Source of the DNA: Photobacterium sanctipauli
GTDB taxonomy: Bacteria > Pseudomonadota > Gammaproteobacteria > Enterobacterales > Vibrionaceae
Direction: 5' to 3'
Assembly: GCF_003026495.1 (NCBI RefSeq)
Contig: NZ_PYMA01000018.1
Coordinates: 46,966 to 110,965, forward strand
Length of the DNA stretch: 64,000 nucleotides
A model generated the notes under the pieces. It saw only the letters and a list, made by a program, of their open reading frames with translations, was not told the origin of the DNA and did not search any database. Positions 15,074 through 23,267 of the stretch are shown piece by piece (position 1 is the first letter of the stretch; each line of letters begins with the position of its first letter). The translations under genes and the position numbers were made by a program.

Positions 15074-17515
15074 TTAACTCAACAAGCTCACTTGCTTATC
15101 CAGCTTCTCTAGTAATACATCCCGTTTAAACGGTTTTGGTAGGTAGTCGTCCATGCCGCTATCGAAACACTTCTGGATGTCATCATCCAGTATCGAAGCG
15201 GTGAGGGCAATGATGTGTTTACGTGGGAGTTGGTTGCTAGCCTCGTGCTCACGAATGGCTTCTGTAGCGCCAAAGCCATCCATGACTGGCATCATGCAAT
15301 CCATCAAGATTAGCCCGATAGCGTCATGCTCGGTTTGGTAAATGTCTACGGCTTCTTGGCCATTGTTGGCAATGATGTATTCAAGCCCCATACGCTTGAG
15401 GTTAATGCAAACAACCTGTTGGTTAACTTTGTTATCTTCAACCACGAGGATTTTTTGGCTCGTCGATGACGTTGGTCGTTGAGGTTGCTGCTGTGTTACT
15501 TCATCGGCATGGTCATTTTCATAAGCGTTTTTAAGGGTGTTGCTAAGTCGCATACCAAATAGTGGCGCGGTCACAAATGCCACAACGTGGTTTGAATCGA
15601 TATCGATGTTTTTGGTGTTGTCGCGAATATAAACAACCCGATGTTTTGGCTTTTGCTGTTCAACGGCTTTCAAGATAATCGGGGAGTCAACAATCACGAG
15701 TGCATCTTGGTCGATATCAGCGATTAGCGAGGTATTGCCGTCGATAATCGAGTACTGATACCCAAAGCGTGCGAGTTCTGCCACGAGTAATGGATTAGGG
15801 CTGGTGGTGCAGTATGCAATGGTAAACAGGTTGTCTTGATTCAGTGTTTGGTCGTCTTTGCTAAACTCAACCTCAAAGTAGAACTGGCTACCCGTGCCTT
15901 TGGCTGATTTGATTTTAATCTCACCGCCCATCAGTTCGATCATTTTGGACGAAATCGCAAGACCTAATCCCGTACCGCCATATTGAGCTGACGTATCCGC
16001 ATTCTCTTGCCTGAACTCATCAAAAATGTGGGCTTGTTTGTCCTCGTCGATGCCAATGCCAGTATCGGTGACAGCGAAGTAAATGACTACCGAACTATCT
16101 GTTTCCGATACCTGATGCGCCGTGAAAGTAATGGCGCCTTGCTCAGTAAACTTAATGGCATTCGAAGCCAGGTTCATGAGTACCTGGCGTACTTTCTGCT
16201 CGTCGGCTTTGATGTAGTTAGGTAGGTTGTTATCTAGGTCGACAACGATATCAATGCTCTTTTGCTGCGCCTTAGGAGTGATGAGCGCAGCGGTATCAAA
16301 AATGATCTCTTTAATTGCGCTGGTGTGGGGGCATATCTCAAGGTGGCCCGATTCAATTTTAGATAAGTCCAGAATGTCATTGATTAGCATCAGCAGCGTC
16401 TGGGACGATACGTTGATCGTAGAAAGGTAGTCTTTCTGAATGGCGCTCAGTTTCGAGTCTGATAAGATCTCCGTCATACCGAGTATGCCATTGAGCGGTG
16501 TACGGATCTCATGAGACATATTGGCAAGGAAAGCGCTTTTTGCTTTGTTGGCTTGCTTCTCTTGTTCCCGAGCGTTTATCAGTGCTGTTTCCATTTTGCC
16601 GATATGGTGAACAACGTAAACCAATACAGCAATAACAGAGAAGGCCAGAGTGAACGCCGCAATTAATAGGTAGAGTTCAAAGACATTAAGCTTGGCATTA
16701 ATGAGGGCTGGGGTTTCAGAGAAGAGTGTATTGAGTTTGTCTTCCAGGACATGAATGGTTTCTCGTAGATCGCCATGGCGCCCCGAGTTATGGTCATAGC
16801 CAAAGTCTTTATAGGCACTTTGCAGCGAGTAAAATGTACTTTCAAAACCAATGAAGTGCTCGTATGCAGTGGAGTCTTTGCCTGATGTGCTAATAATTTC
16901 TTGTTCTATATTGCCGAGCGTGATCGTTATTTGTTCGAGAATCCCTTCATCAAAATCAGAGAAAAACTGGAACATTAAATCTTCGGTATTCAGGGTTAAT
17001 CTATCGAGCGTTGAGTTGTTAGTGTTGATGATGTCATTTTTCAATGCCAAAGAATCATCTTTTAAAGCATCAATCAGACCTTGTTGCTCGCCTTGGCCGT
17101 GAATGAGCAAGACAACGTCAGCTAACGCAGAAAACTTTTGGTTATAGGCTTTAATTGAGTCGAGTGTTGCTTGAGGATCATAGCTGGTATCGATGTTGTT
17201 TAACGCGATACTTAGGCTAATTGCCTCAAGGCTTTGCAGTAGGTCTTGATAGGCGGTTGCCATCTTTTCTTGGTATTTAGCATCGACACGGGCAATGAAG
17301 TCTTTTTCATGCCGGCGCATCATGAGCATTTCATTAGAGGCGGTGAGAATATCAGCATTGAGGGAAATGAGTTGTCCCCGCTGGGCATTCAGTTTTTGGT
17401 CGGCATAGAAGAATGCACCAAGAAAAACCAAAATGATGCCAGCACCATAAGTTAGCAGCCGTTTGATTGAGGTGGCTTTTATCGTGTTGGTTTGTTGTGA
17501 TTGGGTCACTTTCAT
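15074..17515 (-). CDS. Hybrid sensor histidine kinase with receiver domain
   Basis: An 813-aa inner-membrane sensor. TM1 is at about 18-38, followed by a long helical periplasmic sensor (about 40-280, four-helix-bundle type) and TM2 at about 285-305. The HisKA domain has phospho-His in 'NMSHEIRTPLNGI', the ATPase domain has 'NLASNAIKFT', 'DTGIGI' and 'GGTGLGLAIS', a degenerate receiver-like segment covers about 560-660, and the C-terminal receiver has phospho-acceptor Asp in 'LILMDCMMPVMDG' and Lys in 'ALTAS...YLPKPFK'. There is no HPt domain, so a separate phosphotransfer partner is needed. The ligand is unknown, and no response regulator gene is adjacent. Confidence 0.88.
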   Translation of the reverse strand: MKVTQSQQTNTIKATSIKRLLTYGAGIILVFLGAFFYADQKLNAQRGQLISLNADILTASNEMLMMRRHEKDFIARVDAKYQEKMATAYQDLLQSLEAISLSIALNNIDTSYDPQATLDSIKAYNQKFSALADVVLLIHGQGEQQGLIDALKDDSLALKNDIINTNNSTLDRLTLNTEDLMFQFFSDFDEGILEQITITLGNIEQEIISTSGKDSTAYEHFIGFESTFYSLQSAYKDFGYDHNSGRHGDLRETIHVLEDKLNTLFSETPALINAKLNVFELYLLIAAFTLAFSVIAVLVYVVHHIGKMETALINAREQEKQANKAKSAFLANMSHEIRTPLNGILGMTEILSDSKLSAIQKDYLSTINVSSQTLLMLINDILDLSKIESGHLEICPHTSAIKEIIFDTAALITPKAQQKSIDIVVDLDNNLPNYIKADEQKVRQVLMNLASNAIKFTEQGAITFTAHQVSETDSSVVIYFAVTDTGIGIDEDKQAHIFDEFRQENADTSAQYGGTGLGLAISSKMIELMGGEIKIKSAKGTGSQFYFEVEFSKDDQTLNQDNLFTIAYCTTSPNPLLVAELARFGYQYSIIDGNTSLIADIDQDALVIVDSPIILKAVEQQKPKHRVVYIRDNTKNIDIDSNHVVAFVTAPLFGMRLSNTLKNAYENDHADEVTQQQPQRPTSSTSQKILVVEDNKVNQQVVCINLKRMGLEYIIANNGQEAVDIYQTEHDAIGLILMDCMMPVMDGFGATEAIREHEASNQLPRKHIIALTASILDDDIQKCFDSGMDDYLPKPFKRDVLLEKLDKQVSLLS

Positions 17516-17681
17516 AGAAGTCCGTTTCCTTTTTGACCTTTAAAAACGTGATAGTCATTTTCACGTTAATAAAAATGTAATACTTGTTGCGCATTGTAAC
17601 AACAGTTATATGTGGCAAGTTGTTATATAAGCCACAGTGATGGAAACGTTGAGGTCAAAAAGTAACCGAACGGGTAAATGT

Positions 17682-17703
17682 GTGCGGGTATGATTACCCG
17701 CAC
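17682..17703 (-). terminator. Hairpin downstream of the exported PDT-like gene
   Basis: Perfect GTGCGGGTA / TACCCGCAC stem with TGAT loop. It has no strong U-tract, so termination strength is uncertain. Confidence 0.5.
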
Positions 17704-17754
17704 TGGAGATTAGTTAACGTTAGCTTGGCCTATCTGTCCGGCTAAAGCATGGGG

Positions 17755-18495
17755 TTACAGTTTGGCATCAAAAGCTTCTGCCTGTTGGATAACCTTGCGG
17801 AGTGCTTGCTCAGCTTCAGAGACACTTAGCGGTTGTGCACGCTTAGATACTTTCATTAAAGCAAAAAGTGTTTTGTTGTCTTGGTTATCTTGTATGGCTT
17901 TAGCCGTGACAGTAACTTGCGGATAGAGCTCCTCCAACATACAAGCACCAATAGCCGCTGTGCCGCTTGGCAGCTCGCCTGTGGCAACCATTCTGGCAGC
18001 TTCTGCTGTGCCTTTCGGGATTTCGAGCTCTTTCAGCTCACTATATTGGCCTTTCCAACGATCAATTTGTTTTAGTGCCGCTGGGTGAGAGGCTATCTGG
18101 GTCAGTGGAATATTAGCTTTTACATCAGTTTTAGAGCGTAGGACACACATCTCAATGGCGGTTCGAATGCCGGCTTGAACTTCTTCGACTTGATATTCTT
18201 GCACGGCTGCAACGGTTGCTCTAACCAAGTTACCTTCGATGGTGGAGTTTTCTAGCGCTGTGAAAGCCAGAGCTGAGTTATCTACTGCGGCGATGAAGGT
18301 TTGCAGGGGCGTACCAGAAAATACGTAGTTTGGCTTAGCTTGGTCGGTTTTCGTATACAGTGAGTTTATCGCCGCATTATTAAAACTACCTGAACTTGCT
18401 TGAACGTATACATCGTTGGCGGCAACGGAAGAAAAACTGATTACCGAAAAAGTAAGAGCGATTGAAGCGGTAAGTCCTTTAACTTGAAAAGCCAT
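17755..18495 (-). CDS. Exported prephenate dehydratase-like protein
   Basis: A 246-aa protein with a Sec signal peptide (about residues 1-26, cleavage near 'SSVAAND'). The rest follows the prephenate dehydratase fold: 'VYVQASSGSFNNAA' (cf. GP.GTF..AA), 'FTALENSTIEGNL' (cf. P.EN...G), 'IASHPAAL' (cf. SHPQ), and 'AKAIQDNQDNKTLFALM', where enzymes have N-x-T-R-F. The Arg of the TRF motif is replaced by Leu, so catalysis or Phe regulation may be lost or altered. Periplasmic or cyclohexadienyl-type dehydratases exist, but the substrate here is unknown. It is monocistronic on the minus strand. Confidence 0.65.
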   Translation of the reverse strand: MAFQVKGLTASIALTFSVISFSSVAANDVYVQASSGSFNNAAINSLYTKTDQAKPNYVFSGTPLQTFIAAVDNSALAFTALENSTIEGNLVRATVAAVQEYQVEEVQAGIRTAIEMCVLRSKTDVKANIPLTQIASHPAALKQIDRWKGQYSELKELEIPKGTAEAARMVATGELPSGTAAIGACMLEELYPQVTVTAKAIQDNQDNKTLFALMKVSKRAQPLSVSEAEQALRKVIQQAEAFDAKL

Positions 18496-18849
18496 TATTA
18501 TCCATCCTTGTTAAAACTGCTGTGTTTTGGTGTAAAAATTATTATACGGCGTTGTTACTGGAGACTTCATCTTGCGATATTGACATGCTGCTGTAAATTC
18601 CGACTTTTCAATTTGCTAATAGGATGGCTAAGTGAAGACTGAATATGTGTGAGTTGTCACATTATTGATATCGATACCAATATCTACAATGTAAATTATT
18701 GCTATTAAATTCAGTGATTTATGTTTTTAGGGGCGCCTTACGTGGTAATGGCTGAGTGGGGGGGAGTGAGGATGTTGCAGGTTTTCAGGCAATAAAAAAG
18801 AGCGCCCTTGGGCACTCTTTCTTCTAAGCTTTAACGCTTGGTATCTAAA
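18496..18849. other. Intergenic region between csp and the PDT-like gene
   Basis: It contains the csp terminator (18797-18820) and the upstream region of the minus-strand PDT-like gene. No further gene is visible. Confidence 0.5.
18797..18820 (-). terminator. Terminator of first cold-shock gene
   Basis: AAAGAG-c-GCCC / GGGC-a-CTCTTT stem with a TT loop. On the minus strand it runs into CTTTTTTATT. Confidence 0.8.
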
Positions 18850-19059
18850 TTAGATACGCTCAACGTTAGCAGCCTGAGGACCTTTCTGACCTTGTTCGAT
18901 GTCGAAAGATACTTTCTGGCCTTCAGCTAGAGATTTGAAACCTTCACCAGCGATAGCACGGAAGTGAACGAATACGTCAGCACCGCCGTTGTCTTGAGTG
19001 ATGAAACCAAAACCTTTCTCGTCGTTAAACCACTTAACGATACCAGTTGCTTTAGACAT
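18850..19059 (-). CDS. Cold shock protein, CspA family (copy 1)
   Basis: A 69-aa single cold-shock domain with both RNA-binding motifs, 'KGFGFI' (RNP1) and 'VFVHF' (RNP2). It is an OB-fold RNA chaperone that melts secondary structure in the cytoplasm. It is highly similar to the second copy 490 bases upstream on the same strand, differing mainly in the C-terminal third, so a local duplication is likely. The long gene-free leader (19060-19548) fits a cold-inducible 5' UTR, although no cold box could be assigned with confidence. Confidence 0.93.
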   Translation of the reverse strand: MSKATGIVKWFNDEKGFGFITQDNGGADVFVHFRAIAGEGFKSLAEGQKVSFDIEQGQKGPQAANVERI

Positions 19060-19548
19060 TGTATGTCTCCTGAAAATGTATATGTAAAATCACGCTTCGT
19101 GCGTACTTAAGCCATCATAATGTATTACTTATGGACAAAAGAATTTTGAGCTCTTCAGGACAACGGCGCTAGTTGAAGCGGTGGAACGAAGTTTTCTATT
19201 TCAATTTGTGGCATAAATAGGTCTGCATTACAGGCCGGGAAACATTAAGCCACAACTGATATGGTAGGGCAAGCAAATACTAAGAATTTTAGGGATTTAT
19301 GAGAAAAGTGTGACCGCTTTATCAGCTGTAACTCAACAACTTTACATAGTGATAAGAGTTTAGTTGTAAATATCACAAACTTGCTGATGGGTAGTGATAT
19401 ATATGGAAGACATTAAAAAATAAGGTGAAGAGTGCATTGAAAGCACAAAATTGTCGGTGTGGTGGGAATAATAATTGTGGGTTATGACATGGCAAAAAGT
19501 AAAAAAGGGCGGTTAAGCCCTTTTAACTAGACACTGAGTAAGTGCAAC
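19060..19548. other. Leader/intergenic region between the two csp genes
   Basis: It holds the copy-2 terminator (19501-19524) and a roughly 440-base A/T-rich region upstream of copy 1. Long untranslated leaders are typical of csp genes. No open reading frame of note. Confidence 0.5.
19501..19524 (-). terminator. Terminator of second cold-shock gene
   Basis: AAAAGGGC / GCCCTTTT stem with GGTTAA loop. The minus-strand U-tract continues past the stem. Confidence 0.8.
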
Positions 19549-19758
19549 TTAGATTTTCTCTACGTTAGCAGCTTGTAGGCCTTTAGGGCCTTGCTCAGTC
19601 TCGTATGCAACTTTTTGACCTTCAGCTAGTGTTTTGAAGCCGTCGCCTGTAATTGCACGGAAATGAACGAATACGTCAGCACCGCCGTTATCCTGAGTGA
19701 TAAAACCAAAACCTTTTTCTTCGTTAAACCACTTAACGGTACCTGTTGCTTTAGACAT
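19549..19758 (-). CDS. Cold shock protein, CspA family (copy 2)
   Basis: A 69-aa paralogue of the adjacent csp gene with intact 'KGFGFI' and 'VFVHF' motifs. Differences cluster near the C-terminus (for example 'VAYETEQGPKGLQ' against 'VSFDIEQGQKGPQ'). It has its own terminator and a leader of up to about 460 bases before tmaR, so the two copies are separate transcripts that can be regulated independently. It is an RNA chaperone with cytoplasmic action. Which copy is cold-inducible cannot be told from the sequence. Confidence 0.93.
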   Translation of the reverse strand: MSKATGTVKWFNEEKGFGFITQDNGGADVFVHFRAITGDGFKTLAEGQKVAYETEQGPKGLQAANVEKI

Positions 19759-20224
19759 GTTGTCTCCTGAATATCTTACATCTGTACACGCGCCAATAAC
19801 TATTTAACTGACGTAACAATTGAAGCTAAATACTCTGGACAGCCCTTACGAGCCATTACCAGATGAAGCAATTCGTTCATATTGTTGCATTCTTGCCAAA
19901 CACTACTGGTCTATTCAAGATTAGGCAGCCTTATGCTAATTGCAAATACAAATTTAAGATTTTTGTGGCGATATTCACATGTTTGAATGTCGCATTGTAA
20001 AAAGTGTAATGCTGGTACTGTTTTTCTTAGGCTGGTTGATGTGTCATCTTGATGAAATCAAAGGAAAGGTTGCGCTAATTTTCAGCAATTATTCGCTGAT
20101 AACTGCATTAAATCAAAGGAAAGAGGGATCTTTTTTAATTGATTAAAATGTGACTTGAGTAGCAACATGGCTTTCTGTTATAACGGGTGCAGTTAGGTTT
20201 TGTAGATTCATAAAAGGACAAATC
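19759..20224. other. Divergent intergenic region between csp copy 2 and tmaR
   Basis: An A/T-rich regulatory region serving both genes. It includes the probable csp leader and the tmaR promoter (CATAAAAGGAC ribosome site at about 20209-20219). No gene is seen. Confidence 0.5.
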
Positions 20225-20533
20225 ATGAACACTATCCTAGAGCTAGTTCGTCAAACCCGTCGTAAGAACAAGCTGAAGCGCGAGATCCTAGATAACGATC
20301 GCAAAATTCGCGATAACCGTAAGCGTGTTGAGTTGCTGGAAAACCTACTTGACTACATTAAAGCTGACATGACTCACGATCAAATCGTTGAAATTGTTGA
20401 AAACATGAAAGGCGACTACGAAGATCGCGTTGATGACCACATCATCATCAGTGCTGAGCTTTCTAAAGAGCGTCGCGAAGTTAGCAAGAACGTAAAAGAC
20501 CTGAAAAAAGCAGAAATTGCTAGCCAGCAGTAA
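20225..20533 (+). CDS. tmaR: Polar localisation protein TmaR (DUF496, YeeX)
   Basis: A 102-aa all-helical coiled-coil protein matching the DUF496 family: 'RRKNKLKREI', 'KIRDNRKRVELL' and the hallmark 'MKGDYEDRVDD'. Tyr65 in that motif aligns with Tyr72 of Escherichia coli TmaR, the residue linked to its phosphorylation-dependent polar clustering. In E. coli TmaR holds enzyme I of the sugar phosphotransferase system at the cell pole. Monocistronic, with a strong terminator 18 bases downstream. Confidence 0.88.
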   Translation: MNTILELVRQTRRKNKLKREILDNDRKIRDNRKRVELLENLLDYIKADMTHDQIVEIVENMKGDYEDRVDDHIIISAELSKERREVSKNVKDLKKAEIASQQ

Positions 20534-20551
20534 TTTTTACCAAGAATTGTT

Positions 20552-20579
20552 AAAGCCCGATATTAATCGGGCTTTTTTT
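20552..20579 (+). terminator. Terminator of tmaR
   Basis: AAAGCCCGAT / ATCGGGCTTT stem, ATTA loop, T-tract. Confidence 0.9.
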
Positions 20580-20648
20580 ATGGTTTTTTTACACTCGTAC
20601 GACAATCATTAAGTTAATTGTTGTTATAAAACAGCGCTATACTAATCG

Positions 20649-20660
20649 TGATAATTATCA
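20649..20660. promoter_or_regulatory. 12-bp palindrome upstream of the MipA-family gene, Fur-box-like
   Basis: TGATAATTATCA is a perfect palindrome 54 bases before the start codon. It resembles the core of Fur sites (GATAAT repeats) but is shorter than the 19-bp consensus. Confidence 0.35.
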
Positions 20661-20713
20661 TGTGTGTAAATGACGTTTGAAGAATAAAAATTGTACGATG
20701 TTGGGAGAGTTGT

Positions 20714-22111
20714 TTGTTTAAGCCTTTAGGATGGTTGTTGTGTTGCGTACCGCTTGTTGTGAGCGCAGAGGATGCCCAAACACAAGATGGCCCAGTTGCT
20801 GATGAGAAAGCACAAGGTTTCATTTCCGTTCATGATTTGCGTGCAAAGCGGGGGAGTGAACAGCAGTGGGGTATTGCCGCTGTTTTTAGGGGGGCGAGTA
20901 TACCCTACAGTTCAGCCTATCTAGAGGGTATCAATTCTGATCCTGACCGCGATGTGAGTGATTCATCGGTATATACTTTCGTGCCTATGATGTTTTATCA
21001 AGGTGAAAGGCTATTCATTAATGGCACAGAAGGCGGCTTGAATCTCTACCGTGAAGATAATTGGGAAGTGAACCTTTTCACACGGCTTCATTTCATCGAT
21101 ATACCGAGTTCTGTCCAAAATGACATAGGTGGGGATACTGCTGATATGGGCCTGCAGTATAAATACCTCTGGACGGACGATACCTACACCGAGTTTGAAT
21201 TATTGTCTGACCCTGATGGCCGACTCAGTTCGCAATTTACCTTGGGGTCGAAATACGGTGTCGACAACTGGCAACTAAGGCCTGAACTGTCGTTAACTTG
21301 GAAAGAGACGGCTTACAATAGTTATTACTATGGGCTAAATCGTGAGTCGGTACATGCTGGCGTGGATTTGCGCTTGGGCGTAGCTGGTAGTTACCATGTT
21401 GCATCTAACCTTTATTTGCTTGGCGGGGCGCATCTAACCTATTTTGATAAAAATGTACGCGACTCCGTTACGATGTCCAGTGATGGGCAAGCTGAAGCAT
21501 TTCTTGGCTTTGGATTCTTTAATGATCAAGATAAGCCGCGTAAATCTTCTATTAGCACTAAACCCTACTTTCGGGTCGCTCATGGCAGGGCAACGCCTTC
21601 CAATATGGGAGATATCTTTTCCGGAAAGGGTGAGAAGGATGAGTTCAATAATCAGTTAACTTCAATTTTTTATGGGCACCCACTTACTGATGAACTCTTT
21701 GGCATTCCTCTAGACATTTATCTTACCCCTGGCTTTGTGTGGCATTGGAGCTCTGATGTTCAGTCGACAACCCAAGAGTATGTGATGGCGATTAAGGCGT
21801 ATTACACGGTTAACTGGCCGGTGAAATGGCGCTTTGGTGTTGCAGAAGGCTTGTCGTACATTACCGATATATCGTATATCGAAGCGGCTGAAATGGAGCG
21901 TAAAGATTACGAGCCAAGTAACCTGCTCAACTATCTCGATTTCTCTTTTGACGTGAACTTGGGAGACTTGTTCAACGAGAAGTCGATGGATGGGGTTTGG
22001 GTGGGCTATAGCTTACACCACCGTTCCGCTATCTTCGAAAATGCCTCTCAGTTTGGCCGCATTAAAGGTGGTAGTAACTACAACACTATTTACGTTCAAT
22101 TCGACTTCTAG
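20714..22111 (+). CDS. MipA/OmpV-family outer-membrane protein
   Basis: A 465-aa protein beginning at TTG 20714; GGGAGAG lies just upstream and no ATG is nearby. Signal peptide at about 1-18 ('LLCCVPLVVSAED'). The 'WGIAAVFRGASIPYSSA' block and repeated amphipathic strands ending in an aromatic residue ('YNTIYVQFDF') are typical of MipA/OmpV barrels. In E. coli MipA contacts the lytic transglycosylase MltA; OmpV-type members have other roles. It is longer than usual MipA (about 250 aa), with additional central strands. Function is assigned only at family level. Confidence 0.7.
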   Translation: MFKPLGWLLCCVPLVVSAEDAQTQDGPVADEKAQGFISVHDLRAKRGSEQQWGIAAVFRGASIPYSSAYLEGINSDPDRDVSDSSVYTFVPMMFYQGERLFINGTEGGLNLYREDNWEVNLFTRLHFIDIPSSVQNDIGGDTADMGLQYKYLWTDDTYTEFELLSDPDGRLSSQFTLGSKYGVDNWQLRPELSLTWKETAYNSYYYGLNRESVHAGVDLRLGVAGSYHVASNLYLLGGAHLTYFDKNVRDSVTMSSDGQAEAFLGFGFFNDQDKPRKSSISTKPYFRVAHGRATPSNMGDIFSGKGEKDEFNNQLTSIFYGHPLTDELFGIPLDIYLTPGFVWHWSSDVQSTTQEYVMAIKAYYTVNWPVKWRFGVAEGLSYITDISYIEAAEMERKDYEPSNLLNYLDFSFDVNLGDLFNEKSMDGVWVGYSLHHRSAIFENASQFGRIKGGSNYNTIYVQFDF

Positions 22112-22138
22112 TTCTTTTGAAGGGCCAACGAAACAAGC

Positions 22139-22163
22139 AAGCCCCACCGCATGGTGGGGCTTT
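22139..22163. terminator. Bidirectional terminator between mipA-like gene and azoR
   Basis: AAGCCCCACC / GGTGGGGCTT ten-base stem with GCAT loop between convergent genes. Confidence 0.85.
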
Positions 22164-22183
22164 GAGTATTTGGCTAGGTGTGA

Positions 22184-22774
22184 TTAGACCGCTAGCTTCT
22201 CAAGCTCTTCTTCCGCACTCTGTACCGCTTTGCTTGCTAAGTCTTCACCCATGTTTAGTGCTTCACTGTAGACAAACTTCACGTCGGTTAGGCCAACAAA
22301 GCCTAAGATGGTTTTCAGGTAAGGCACCATAGTGTCTGTCGCGCCATCTTTATGCATACCGCCACGGGTGGTGACTACAATCACTTTTTTATCGGTTAGT
22401 AAGCCAACCGGGCCGTTTTCAGTGTAGCTGAATGTCACGCCTGCACGAGCAATCAAGTCAAACCAGTTTTTTAGCTGGGTTGGAATTGAGAAGTTGTACA
22501 TTGGTGCCGCAATGACAAGGGTATCGCTGGCTTGAATTTCTGCAATTAATTGGTTGGAAAGTGCCAAAGCATCTTGCTGTTTTTGCGTCAGGTTGTCACC
22601 ACCACGTAAGCCACCTGCAATTTCACCATCAAGAACAGGTAATGGTTGCGCTGCAAGGTCGCGTTCGATAACAGACTGCTTGCCTTCCCATGATTCAACA
22701 AGGTGGTCAATAAGGCCGTTAGATTGAGAGTAATCGCCTAGAATGCTTGATTTCAATACCAATAGATTTGCCAT
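22184..22774 (-). CDS. azoR: FMN-dependent NADH:quinone oxidoreductase / azoreductase AzoR
   Basis: A 196-aa flavodoxin-fold enzyme. Start chosen at the ATG ending at 22774, seven bases after AAGGAG; an in-frame ATG nine codons upstream lacks a site. It shows 'LVLKSSILGDYSQSN' (phosphate-binding loop), 'PMYNFSIPTQLKNWFD' and 'FSYTENGPVGLLTDKK', matching E. coli AzoR (201 aa). It reduces quinones and azo or nitro compounds with NADH and protects against thiol stress. Monocistronic, convergent with the outer-membrane protein gene. Confidence 0.92.
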   Translation of the reverse strand: MANLLVLKSSILGDYSQSNGLIDHLVESWEGKQSVIERDLAAQPLPVLDGEIAGGLRGGDNLTQKQQDALALSNQLIAEIQASDTLVIAAPMYNFSIPTQLKNWFDLIARAGVTFSYTENGPVGLLTDKKVIVVTTRGGMHKDGATDTMVPYLKTILGFVGLTDVKFVYSEALNMGEDLASKAVQSAEEELEKLAV

Positions 22775-23267
22775 GATGTTCTCCTTAAACTTGTTAGCCA
22801 TCGGGCTTGACTCTTACTATACGACTGGGCAACAACTTAAGAAAGTTGAAAAAATAGCTGAAGTTGTTCGAAAAAATCGATGTTTCTGGTTTGTTGCTTA
22901 AATTAATGATAAATAAGGGTTTAAAGTCAATTGTGCAACGTTATTTTGTTGTGGTTTCTATATTTAAGGAAGATGGTAGGAGAGTTTGTTCAGAGTAGCG
23001 GAATGTTGCTGATGCAGAGCGGTTTGGTGTGTGATGGCGGTGAAATTTAGACAAAAAATAGCCCGAAACGACTCCTGTCTCGGGCTTAGGGGAATGGCTC
23101 GTGAGAGCCTTGCGCTAACTGGTTAGTAAATGGAGATCAATTACACTATCAATGTTAGTTCAAGCAGTGCAATTTGCCAGTTTTAGCACTGAGAATGCCA
23201 TTCAAGTCTGATACTTAACAAAAATTTGCTAGTGACGGCAAAAATCTGTGGCAGTTAGTTGCGGTGC
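22775..23267. other. Intergenic region azoR-rsmF
   Basis: It contains the azoR promoter region and the rsmF terminator (23054-23086). No gene is visible. Confidence 0.5.
23054..23086 (-). terminator. Terminator of rsmF
   Basis: AGCCCGA / TCGGGCT stem. On the minus strand it is followed by TATTTTTTGT. Confidence 0.75.
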
